41,692 bases of DNA from Candidatus Gemmiger stercoripullorum. Lineage in GTDB: Bacteria > Bacillota > Clostridia > Oscillospirales > Ruminococcaceae. Positions 7,985 to 14,984 of this stretch are shown in pieces. The stretch covers positions 1 through 41,692 of the forward strand of contig DWXD01000015.1 in NCBI GenBank assembly GCA_019119365.1, read 5' to 3'. The notes under the pieces were generated by a model. The model was not told where the DNA came from. It made no database searches and was given only the letters and a program-made list of their open reading frames with translations. Both the position numbers and the translations under genes were made by a program. Within the stretch, counting starts at the first letter, position 1, and each line of letters opens with the position of its first letter.

Positions 7985-8013
7985 AGCATACCACCCGCGC
8001 CCGTTTTTGTCAA
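7985..8013 (-). promoter_or_regulatory. Orphan promoter on the minus strand
   Basis: TTGACA (8013-8008), a 17-base spacer and an extended -10 TGGTATGCT (-10 hexamer at 7990-7985) are immediately followed by the dyad at 7958-7975. Confidence 0.6.
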
Positions 8014-8129
8014 GGGAAATTTGAAAAAAGGGAAGGGGCGGGGCAGGGTGGGGCGGAGGCAGGGGGAAAGGGGGAGGTTGGCCGCGGGTTTTGCCGTCGC
8101 CGCGTTTTCCCGGTTGGACGCAACATCCG

Positions 8130-8890
8130 CCGCATTTTGTAGGGGCGGATTCCATATCCGTCCGCGGATGCCCCCGCCGCCGCAGGCCTCGATTTTTCGT
8201 GCCAGCCCCGCAATTTGCATTGTAGGGCGGGCGTTCACGCCCGCCGAACCTTGGCGAATTCAAAAACGAGGTGTTTGTGCCGCCGCGGGGTCCGGCGGGG
8301 TGAGGGCACCCCGCCCTACGGTCATCCGGTTGGCCGCGGCCATCCCGGCCACCCACAACATCCGCCCGTGGATGCCCCCGCCGCCGCAAGGTTTGCGGGA
8401 CGATGCAAGCATCGTCCCCTACAGAGGTTTGTCATAACGCACGGCCGCACCATCCCGGTCGCCCCAAAACATAAAATTTATTCGTAGGGGCGGGATTCAT
8501 CCCGCCCGCGAACGTTTGCGCCACCGCGGGGTCCGGCGGGATGAGGGCATCCCGCCCTACGGTCGACCGGTTGGCCGCGGCCATCCCGGCCGCCCGCAAC
8601 ACCGCCCCCGTTCGTAGGGGCGGATTCCATATCCGCCCGCGAACGTTCCCGCCGCCGCAAGGTTTGCGGGACGATGCGAGCATCGTCCCCTACAGAGGTT
8701 TGTCATAACGCACGGCCGCAGCCACCCCGGTCGCCCGCAACATAAAATTTATTCGTAGGGGCGGGATTTATCCCTCCCGCAAACCTCGTGCCGCCGCAAA
8801 CACCCGCGGGAGGGCCATGGCCCTCCCCTACAAACCACCGGCAGGCGCGCGCCAAAATTTTTGCGCCGCGCCTAAAATACGCACCGAACA
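8130..8890 (+). repeat. Hairpin repeat array (R2 type), left copy
   Basis: This stretch is built from short hairpins introduced by GTAGGG or TAGGGG and separated by GC-rich linkers (CGCACGGCCGCAGCC, ATCCCGGTCGCCC). Stems differ from hairpin to hairpin but both arms change together: GGGCGGAT/ATCCGCCC, GACGATGC/GCATCGTC, GGGCGGGAT/ATCCCGCCC, GGGCGGGCGT/ACGCCCGCCC-like. A block beginning CGGGACGATGC and ending before GGATTCATCCC occurs more than once (about 8398-8500 and 8666-8770). No gene is present; open frames here are repeat artefacts. Confidence 0.85.
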
Positions 8891-9062
8891 GGCCCCCTTG
8901 TCAAAGGGGGCGAGAGCGGAGATCGGGGGATTGCCTCCCGGCAAACTGCCGCCCCCGGGGGCCCTGCCAAAACGCGCGCCCCCTTCCGCCAACGGCATTT
9001 CGCGGCGAAGCAATCCCTCCGTCCTCGCTTCGCTCGGCCACCTCCCTTTGACAAGGGAGGCT
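8891..9062 (-). repeat. R1 repeat unit, left copy
   Basis: The unit is bounded by inverted ends CCCCCTTGTCAAAGGGGG and CCTCCCTTTGACAAGGGAGG. Its inner segments end in GCAATCCCTCCGTCC and TCGCTTCGCTCGGCCACC. It is the same family as the units at 12026, 12721, 28733, 28945 and 32327, and is in the opposite orientation to those at 12026 and 12721. Confidence 0.85.
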
Positions 9063-9235
9063 AAAACCGCCCCCGCCGCCGTAAACCGGGCCGATATGGA
9101 ATCGGCCCCTACAGGGGTTGCGTTTCCACAAGGTTCCGCGGGACGATGCAAGCATCGTCCCCTACATAGGTTTGTCATAGCGCATGGCCGCAGCCATCCC
9201 GGTCGGCCGCAACACCGCCGGGCTCGCGTTTCCCT
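9063..9235 (+). repeat. Short R2 hairpin tail
   Basis: A GGGCCGAT/ATCGGCCC hairpin (9088-9112) and a GGGACGATGC/GCATCGTCCC hairpin (9140-9165) are followed by the linker AGGTTTGTCATAGCGCATGG, as in the larger array to the left. Confidence 0.75.
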
Positions 9236-9283
9236 GCCCCGGCCGCCTTTTGCCGTATCGTTCTACCATTCCGCCGCGCGGCG

Positions 9284-9292
9284 TGCTATAAT
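9284..9292 (+). promoter_or_regulatory. Extended -10 promoter of the dehydratase-aldolase unit
   Basis: TGCTATAAT (hexamer 9287-9292) lies about 40 bases before the ATG; no good -35 is visible at the right distance. Confidence 0.55.
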
Positions 9293-9333
9293 AGAAAAAA
9301 ACCACCCCACAAAACACATCAGGGAGGACGACG

Positions 9334-11061
9334 ATGGAACTGAAACCGAAAAGCGCGCCGCAGCGGCTGCTGTGGGCGCAGTTTGACGCTTTGCAGATGG
9401 GCTCCGGCTGGGACGAAAGCGACGTGACCAAGCCGCAGATCCTGCTGGAGGACGTGTTTGGCGACAGCCACCCCGGCAGCACCCACCTGGCCGGGCTGAT
9501 GGAACAGGCCAAGTACGGCGTGTTCGAGCGCGGCGGCTACCCCGCGCAGTACCACACCACCGACATCTGCGACGGCTGCGCGCAGGGGCACGACGGCATG
9601 AACTACATCCTCGCCTCGCGCGAGGCCATTGCGGATATGATCGAGGTGCACGGCTCTGTCTACCCGTGGGACGGCATGCTGCTGTCCGCCTCGTGCGACA
9701 AATCCATCCCCGCGCAGCTCAAGGCGGCCGCGCGGCTGGACCTGCCCACCATCTTCATCCCGGGCGGCAGCATGCGCCCGGGCCCCAACATGACGACCTC
9801 GCTTGTCGCCGGGGACATCTCGCTGCGCCAGAAGCGCAAAAACGCCGTCACCGCGCAGGAAATCCGGGACTATAAGCTGACCGGCTGCCCTTCGTGCGGG
9901 GCGTGCACCTTCCTGGGCACGGCCAGCACGATGCAGTGCATGGCCGAAGCCCTGGGCCTGACGCTGCCCGGCGCGGCGCTGATGCCCGCCACCATGCGCG
10001 ATATCTTTGCCGGGGCGCGGCAGGCCGGGCGGCAGATTTTGGAGCTCATCAAAAGAGACATCCGCATCAGCGACATCCTCACGCGCGAGGCGTTCGAGAA
10101 CGCCATCGTCGTGCACAGTGCCATCGGCGGGTCCACCAACGCGACCATCCACCTGCCGTCCATCGCGCGCGAGCTGGGGCTGGACCTCGAACCCGAACTG
10201 TTCGACGAGATCAACCACAAGGTCCCCCACCTGGGCAACATCAACCCCAGCGGCCAGCACCTGACCGAATCGTTCTGGTTTGCGGGCGGCGTGCCGATGG
10301 TGGAGCTTTACCTCAAGGATATGCTGCACCTGGACGTTATGACCGTGACCGGCAAGACGCTGGGCGAAAACCTCGAGGACCTGGAGCGGGACAACTTCTT
10401 TGCGCGCAACCTCGGCTACCTGCACAACTACGGCCTGGAGCGCGACGACGTCATCTTCCCTGTCGCCAAAGCGACCGAGAAGGGCTCGGTCGCGATCCTG
10501 CGCGGCAACCTCGCGCCGGATGGGGCGGTCATCAAGTATTCGGCCTGCAGCCAGGAAATGCGCGAGCGCAAAGGCCCCGCGCGCGTGTTCGACCGCGAGG
10601 AGGACGCCTACCAGGCCGTTGTGGACGGCCGGGTGGAACCCGGGGACATCCTTGTGATCCGCTACGAAGGCCCGCGCGGCTCCGGCATGCCCGAAATGCT
10701 CATGACGACCGAGGCCATCGTCTGCGACGAAAAGCTCAACGGCGCCGTCTCGCTTGTCACCGACGGGCGGTTCTCGGGCGCAACGCGCGGCGCGGCCATC
10801 GGCCATGTCTCGCCGGAAGCCGCCAGCGGCGGCCCGCTGGCTTTCATCGAGACCGGCGACATCATCGCCTACAGCGTCAAAAACCGCACGCTGGACGTTG
10901 TCGGCATCGCCGGGCAGGAACGCCCGCCCGAAGAAATCGCCCGCGTGCTGGCCGAACGCGCCCAAAAGGGCGTTGTGCCGCGCCCGCCGCGCAAGGGCTT
11001 GTACAAGCGCTACACCAGCCACGCCCTGTCCGCCATGCAGGGCGCGGGGTATGAAGACTAA
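9334..11061 (+). CDS. IlvD/Edd-family dehydratase (probable sugar-acid dehydratase)
   Basis: This 575-aa protein belongs to the dihydroxy-acid/6-phosphogluconate dehydratase family, iron-sulfur enzymes that turn 2,3-dihydroxy acids into 2-keto-3-deoxy acids. Recognisable blocks are DGCAQGHDGM (80-89), ASCDKSIPA (119-127, Cys121 and the Lys123 position that is carbamoylated in the family), CGACTFLGTASTM (187-199, cluster Cys190) and VTDGRFSGATRGAAIGHVSPEA near the C-terminus. The site of the first cluster cysteine (TPCNxHL in IlvD) reads HPGSTHL here, so that ligand is missing or replaced, perhaps by Cys79 or Cys82. The ATG at 9334 has GGGAGG 6 bases upstream. The aldolase gene follows after 16 bases. 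That pairing favours sugar-acid breakdown, such as xylonate or gluconate, over branched-chain amino acid synthesis. Confidence 0.85.
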   Translation: MELKPKSAPQRLLWAQFDALQMGSGWDESDVTKPQILLEDVFGDSHPGSTHLAGLMEQAKYGVFERGGYPAQYHTTDICDGCAQGHDGMNYILASREAIADMIEVHGSVYPWDGMLLSASCDKSIPAQLKAAARLDLPTIFIPGGSMRPGPNMTTSLVAGDISLRQKRKNAVTAQEIRDYKLTGCPSCGACTFLGTASTMQCMAEALGLTLPGAALMPATMRDIFAGARQAGRQILELIKRDIRISDILTREAFENAIVVHSAIGGSTNATIHLPSIARELGLDLEPELFDEINHKVPHLGNINPSGQHLTESFWFAGGVPMVELYLKDMLHLDVMTVTGKTLGENLEDLERDNFFARNLGYLHNYGLERDDVIFPVAKATEKGSVAILRGNLAPDGAVIKYSACSQEMRERKGPARVFDREEDAYQAVVDGRVEPGDILVIRYEGPRGSGMPEMLMTTEAIVCDEKLNGAVSLVTDGRFSGATRGAAIGHVSPEAASGGPLAFIETGDIIAYSVKNRTLDVVGIAGQERPPEEIARVLAERAQKGVVPRPPRKGLYKRYTSHALSAMQGAGYED

Positions 11062-11077
11062 AACCAGGAGGAAACCC

Positions 11078-11971
11078 ATGAAAGCAAAATGGATCACCCC
11101 CGCCGTGACGGCGATGGACGAAAACGGCCGCGTGGACATTGAGGCCAACAAAAAAATCTACGATTTTCTGATTGAAAAAGGCATGGACGGCATCTTGCTG
11201 CTGGGCAGCATCGGCGAGTTTTTCGCCATCCCCACGGCAGAGAAAAAGGCGCTGATCCGCGCGGCGCTCGCCCACATCGACCGCCGTGTCCCCGTCTATG
11301 TCGGCACCAACGAGATGAACCTGGAAGCCTGCGTCGAGCTGTCCAACTTTGCGCTGGACGCGGGCGCGGACGGCGCAATGGTCATTTCGCCCTATTATTT
11401 CAACTTGCCGGACAGCGCCATCCTCAACTTTTACGATACGCTGGCCGACCGCGTGCATGGCCCGGTGCTGCTGTACAACTTCCCCGACCGCACCGGCTAC
11501 GACCTGCGCCCCGACCTTGTGCACACGCTGGTCAGCCGCCACAAAAACATTGTCGGCATCAAGGACACCGTGCCCACGATGGGCCACACCCGCGCGCTGA
11601 TCCAGAAGGTGAAGAAGGAATACCCGGACTTCCTCGTGTTCTCCGGCTTTGACGAATTCTTCGGCCATAATGTGCTCAGCGGCGGCGACGGGTGCATCGC
11701 CGGGCTGTCCAACTTTGCGCCGGAGGTCGCCGCCGGGTATGCGGCGGCCGCCCGCGCCGGCGACCTGGCCGCCATGCGCGCGGCGCAGCAGCGCATCGAC
11801 GCCCTGATGGCCATTTACGACGTTGCCCCGCAGTTTGTGCCGACCATCAAACAGGCGATGGCCGAGCGCGGCGTGCCGATGCAGCCGTTCTGCGCCCCGC
11901 CGATGCTGCCCGCCACCGCCGCCGAGCGCGAAACCATCCGCACCATCCTGCGGGGGGAAGGGCTGCTGTAA
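11078..11971 (+). CDS. DapA-family aldolase (probable 2-keto-3-deoxy-sugar-acid aldolase)
   Basis: This 297-aa TIM-barrel lyase of the dihydrodipicolinate synthase/N-acetylneuraminate lyase superfamily has GSIGEF at 43-48 (carboxylate binding), Tyr133 in LLYNFPDRTG and the Schiff-base lysine Lys162 in VGIKDT. AGGAGG ends 6-7 bases before the ATG. It is the second gene of a two-gene unit with the IlvD-type dehydratase. The likely joint role is non-phosphorylative breakdown: dehydration of a sugar acid, then retro-aldol cleavage to pyruvate and an aldehyde, as in the YjhG-YjhH and YagF-YagE pairs of E. coli. Genuine lysine synthesis is less likely in this setting. No transporter or regulator for the pathway is in the window. 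Confidence 0.85.
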   Translation: MKAKWITPAVTAMDENGRVDIEANKKIYDFLIEKGMDGILLLGSIGEFFAIPTAEKKALIRAALAHIDRRVPVYVGTNEMNLEACVELSNFALDAGADGAMVISPYYFNLPDSAILNFYDTLADRVHGPVLLYNFPDRTGYDLRPDLVHTLVSRHKNIVGIKDTVPTMGHTRALIQKVKKEYPDFLVFSGFDEFFGHNVLSGGDGCIAGLSNFAPEVAAGYAAAARAGDLAAMRAAQQRIDALMAIYDVAPQFVPTIKQAMAERGVPMQPFCAPPMLPATAAERETIRTILRGEGLL

Positions 11972-12025
11972 CGCCGCGCCGGAAGAGATTGTAACGGGCC
12001 GGGAACCTTACGGCGGCGGGTTTGG

Positions 12026-12252
12026 CCTCCCTTGTCAAAGGAAGGTGGCCGAGCGAAGCGAGGACGGAGGGATTGTTTCGCCTTGAAATGCCGTTGGCGG
12101 AAGGGCGCGCGTTTTGGCGGGGCCCCGGGGGCGGTAGTTTGCCGGGAGGCAATCCCCGACTGTGCAGGCTCCCGGGGGCGGCATTTGGGGGCGGGGCAAT
12201 CCCCCAGTCTGCGGGCTTTGCCCGCAGCCAGCCCCCTTTGACAAGGGGGCCT
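12026..12252 (+). repeat. R1 repeat unit
   Basis: It starts CCTCCCTTGTCAAAGGAAGG, continues with TGGCCGAGCGAAGCGAGGA and CGGAGGGATTG, and ends GGGCTTTGCCCGCAGCCAGC and CCCCCTTTGACAAGGGGGCC. It lies directly after the aldolase gene and is inverted relative to the unit at 8891-9062. Confidence 0.85.
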
Positions 12253-12720
12253 GTTCGGGGCGTGTTTTATGCCCGGGGCGAACCGGGGGGCGTGCGGCGG
12301 CGCAAACGTTCGCGGGCGGGATAAATCCCGCCCCTACGAATAAATTTTATATTTTGGGCGACCGGGATGGCCGCGGCCGTGCGTTATAACAAACCTCTGT
12401 AGGGGACGATGCTTGCATCGTCCCGCAAACCTTGCGGCGGCGGGGACGTCCACGGGCGGATATGGAATCCGCCCCTACGAACGGGGGCGGTGTTGCGGTC
12501 GGCCGGGATGGCCGCGGCCACCCGGACGACCGTAGGGCGGGGTGCCCTCACCCCGCCGCACCCCGCGGTGGTGCAAACGTTCGCGGGCGGGATGAATCCC
12601 GCCCCTACGAATAGATTTTATGTTTTGGGCGACCGGGATGGCCGCGGCCGTGCGTTATAACAAACCTCTGTAGGGGACGATTCCATATCGGCCCGGTTTG
12701 CGGCAGTGAGGGCGGTTTTA
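12253..12720 (-). repeat. Hairpin repeat array (R2 type), right copy, inverted
   Basis: It contains the same linkers and hairpins as 8130-8890 but as the reverse complement: GGGCGGGAT/ATCCCGCCC, GACGATGC/GCATCGTC, GGGCGGAT/ATCCGCCC and GTAGGGCGGGGTG/CACCCCGCC. Two tandem copies of the block ending TGTAGGGGACGAT are present (about 12297-12410 and 12575-12680). Confidence 0.85.
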
Positions 12721-12950
12721 GCCTCCCTTGTCAAAGGGAGGTGGCCGAGCGAAGCGAGGACGGAGGGATTGTTTCGCCGTGAAATGCCGTTGACGGAAGG
12801 GAGCGCGCGTTTTGGTGGGGCCCCCGGGAGCGGCATTTGGGGGCGGGCAATCCCCGGCTGTGCAGGTTCCCGGGGGCGGTATTTTTCCGGGGGGCAATCC
12901 CCCAGTCTGCGGGCTTTGCCCGCAGCCAGCCCCCTTTGACAAGGGGGCCT
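12721..12950 (+). repeat. R1 repeat unit
   Basis: It is near-identical in plan to 12026-12252, with ends CCTCCCTTGTCAAAGGGAGG and CCCCCTTTGACAAGGGGGCC and the inner AGTCTGCGGGCTTTGCCCGC hairpin. Confidence 0.85.
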
Positions 12951-12984
12951 GTTCGGGGCGTATTTTAGGCGCGGCGCGAATCCG

Positions 12985-13080
12985 GGGGTTGCGGCGGCGC
13001 GAACGTCCGCGGGCGGATATGGAATCCGCCCCTACGGATGGGGGCGGGGTGCGCGGGCGACCGGGGACGGCCGGGGATAA
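12985..13080 (-). repeat. Short R2 hairpin tail
   Basis: A GGGCGGAT/ATCCGCCC hairpin (about 13012-13033) with the usual GCGGCGCGAACG flank and GGGCGACCGGGGACGGCC linker ends the right-hand array before the DUF368 promoter. Confidence 0.7.
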
Positions 13081-13116
13081 AATTTTGTGCGGCATCTTTC
13101 CTTACTACGCGGAATA

Positions 13117-13125
13117 TGGTATACT
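13117..13125 (+). promoter_or_regulatory. Extended -10 promoter of the DUF368 gene
   Basis: TGGTATACT (hexamer 13120-13125) lies about 50 bases before the ATG; the -35 region is weak. Confidence 0.55.
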
Positions 13126-13173
13126 GGACAGGTTCGTACAAAAACCTTATCTGACGGAAAGGAAAGCGCTTGC

Positions 13174-14019
13174 ATGAAAAGCAATAACCCCGGCGTTCTG
13201 CGCCTGGTCCTGCGCGTTTTGCAGGGCGTTTTGATCGGCGTCGGCGCGGTGCTGCCCGGCATTTCGGGCGGCGTTCTCTGCGTCGTGTTCGGCATCTACA
13301 AACCCGTTATGGAACTGCTCAGCGACCCGTTCCACAAATTCAAGACCCATGTGCCCAAACTGCTGCCGGTCATCATCGGCGGCGGCATCGGCTTTCTGGG
13401 CGTTGCCAAGATCCTTGCCTTCTTCCTCGAGACCTACCCCGACCCTTCGGTCTGCCTGTTTATCGGGCTGATCACCGGCATGCTGCCCTCGCTGTTCCGC
13501 GAAGCGGGCGAGCAGGGCCGCCCGGCGGGCAGCTGGGTCAGCCTGGGCGCTGCGTTTGCGGTGATTTTGGCGCTGCTTATCTCGCTCGGCCTGTTCTCGG
13601 TCACGATCGCGCCCAGCTTTGGCTGGTACCTGTTCTGCGGGTTCTGCCTGGCGCTGTCGGTCATTGCCCCGGGCATGAGCTTCTCCACGCTGCTCATGCC
13701 GCTGGGCCTGTACACGCCGTTTGTGGACGGCCTGGGCAGCCTTGACTTCAGCGTGCTGATCCCGGCGGGCATCGGCGCGGTGGTCACGGTCATCCTGCTG
13801 GCCAAGGCGGTCGACGCGCTGTTTGACCGCTTCTACCCGTATGCGTTCCACGCCATCATCGGCATTGTCATTGCGGCCACCATCATGATCGTGCCGGTGG
13901 GTACCTTCTTTGCCACCCCGGCGGCGGGCGTGGTCAACATCGTCTGCATCGTGGCGGGCATCGCCGCCGCGTTGGCGCTCGACCGCTTCAACCAGAGCAT
14001 CCCCGTGCAGGACGACTGA
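13174..14019 (+). CDS. DUF368 (PopT-like) membrane protein, undecaprenyl-phosphate carrier recycling
   Basis: This 281-aa polytopic membrane protein starts with the DUF368 hallmark GVLIGVGAVLPGISGGVLCVVFGIY-type segment (about 14-38, with the PGISGG turn). A related half, GFCLALSVIAPGMSFSTLLMPLG, follows near 175-200, giving the two-fold repeat seen in the family. Proteins of this family (PopT) have been shown to help return the lipid carrier undecaprenyl phosphate to the inner leaflet for cell-wall synthesis. Assignment here is by family. The ATG at 13174 follows GGAAAGGAAAG. It is a single gene ending at a strong terminator. Confidence 0.85.
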   Translation: MKSNNPGVLRLVLRVLQGVLIGVGAVLPGISGGVLCVVFGIYKPVMELLSDPFHKFKTHVPKLLPVIIGGGIGFLGVAKILAFFLETYPDPSVCLFIGLITGMLPSLFREAGEQGRPAGSWVSLGAAFAVILALLISLGLFSVTIAPSFGWYLFCGFCLALSVIAPGMSFSTLLMPLGLYTPFVDGLGSLDFSVLIPAGIGAVVTVILLAKAVDALFDRFYPYAFHAIIGIVIAATIMIVPVGTFFATPAAGVVNIVCIVAGIAAALALDRFNQSIPVQDD

Positions 14020-14047
14020 GACGCCCCTTTAAAAAATCTGCAACCTG

Positions 14048-14088
14048 AAAAAGCTCTCCCCCGGCCGGGGGAGAGCTTTTTGCTTTTT
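14048..14088. terminator. Bidirectional terminator
   Basis: A perfect 17-bp palindrome arm (AAAAAGCTCTCCCCCGG and complement), flanked by A and T tracts, lies between convergent genes. Confidence 0.9.
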
Positions 14089-14090
14089 GG

Positions 14091-14666
14091 TTATTCGCTT
14101 TTGGGGGTCTGGCTGTCCGGCGCGAGCTTGTTGAAGGCGATGAGCAGCTGGGCAAAGCCGAAGCCCATCGACACCATCGCGGCCACCGTCATGACAAAAT
14201 CGAGGGCGGGGAAGGCGTCGGCAACCAGGTAGGCCAGCGCGTACACACAGGCGCAGTACTCAAACCAGACGGCGGCCTGCGGCGGGCGGAAGAGCTCTTC
14301 TTCGTCTGTGCCGCCGGCCAGCGCCTTGACGTAGCCGCCCAGCGCGAACATCACGCACAGGTACAGCGAAAGCACGCTGCCCAGCGTTAAGAACAGCTTG
14401 AAGCCGTAGGGTTCCAGCACCGGCATGAGCACATAGACCACGGCGCAGACCAGCGCGGTTTTCCACGCTTTGCCAAGGTGGCGGTGGTATTTGCGGATCA
14501 GAAAGCTGGAAGCGCCCAGCACCAGCGCCGTGAGCGCGAACAACAGGCAGCTGGGCAGGTACCACGGCTGCAGGATGCTGGCCGCCATGCCCAGCACGCA
14601 GGCCGCCAGATACAGCTTGTACGACCGGTCGCGCGCGGCCGGGTCCAGGCGAAGTGGGATCGACAT
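14091..14666 (-). CDS. Uncharacterised membrane protein, about six segments
   Basis: The function of this 191-aa protein is not recognised. It has a short polar N-terminus (residues 1-16), then hydrophobic segments at roughly 17-33, 37-56, 70-85, 90-112, 133-150 and 155-178, and a polar tail ending SQTPKSE. A charged loop GGTDEEELFRPP lies between segments four and five. The ATG has AAAGGAGGG 10 bases upstream and a good promoter. It stands alone and converges with the DUF368 gene. Confidence 0.7.
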   Translation of the reverse strand: MSIPLRLDPAARDRSYKLYLAACVLGMAASILQPWYLPSCLLFALTALVLGASSFLIRKYHRHLGKAWKTALVCAVVYVLMPVLEPYGFKLFLTLGSVLSLYLCVMFALGGYVKALAGGTDEEELFRPPQAAVWFEYCACVYALAYLVADAFPALDFVMTVAAMVSMGFGFAQLLIAFNKLAPDSQTPKSE

Positions 14667-14719
14667 CGGGAAAATACCCTCCTTTTATCTGCCGTAGGCA
14701 GTGGAAAAACTACCTTTCT

Positions 14720-14748
14720 ACTATAGCACAAACCGGCGCGCACGTCAA
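14720..14748 (-). promoter_or_regulatory. Promoter of the membrane-protein gene
   Basis: Minus-strand TTGACG (14748-14743), a 17-base spacer and TATAGT (14725-14720). Confidence 0.7.
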
Positions 14749-14770
14749 AAGATGTGCGGTTTACTTTTCC

Positions 14771-14877
14771 TTTACAGAACTTACAAAAACTTTACCGAAA
14801 AACCGGCGGTTTGACCAAAGCTTTACCGCGATTGTACCGCAGTATGGTCGATACCAGGGGCGCGGCTGCGCTACAAT
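14771..14877 (+). promoter_or_regulatory. Putative Pho-box repeats and -10 of the pst operon
   Basis: Upstream of pstS the motif TTTACA/TTTACC recurs at 14771, 14780 and 14791. A tighter set TTTGACC, CTTTACC, TTGTACC starts near 14811, 14821 and 14832 with 11-base steps. PhoB/PhoP-family regulators bind direct repeats of about 11 bases, so these are candidate sites. A TACAAT at 14872-14877 could be the -10. The rest of the 318-base spacer holds the divergent promoter and nothing else recognisable. Confidence 0.5.
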
Positions 14878-14984
14878 ACACTTGCGCCCGGCGGAAGACC
14901 GGGCCCCGCGCGGCGGAAGAGTTTGGTCAAGGAACCGCCGCGGGCATAACCTGTACAAATGAATCGTAAGGGAGAAGACGAAAC

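Noticed and set aside
7803-7994. 63-codon minus-strand frame covering the orphan transcription unit
   Set aside because: Its start codon lies upstream of the predicted transcription start and no ribosome site precedes it.
8130-8830. CRISPR array
   Set aside because: Repeats are self-complementary, vary in stem sequence and spacing, and no cas genes are near.
7970-9178. Several 60-140-codon frames rich in GRIWNPPLR or ADMESAPT strings
   Set aside because: They arise from translating R2 and R1 repeats, occur in several frames of the same repeats, and lack ribosome sites. Frames at 12022-12939 and 25000-25400 are the same.
11847-12324. Extension of the aldolase unit by a further small gene
   Set aside because: The frames consist of R1 repeat sequence; no ribosome site or codon bias is present.
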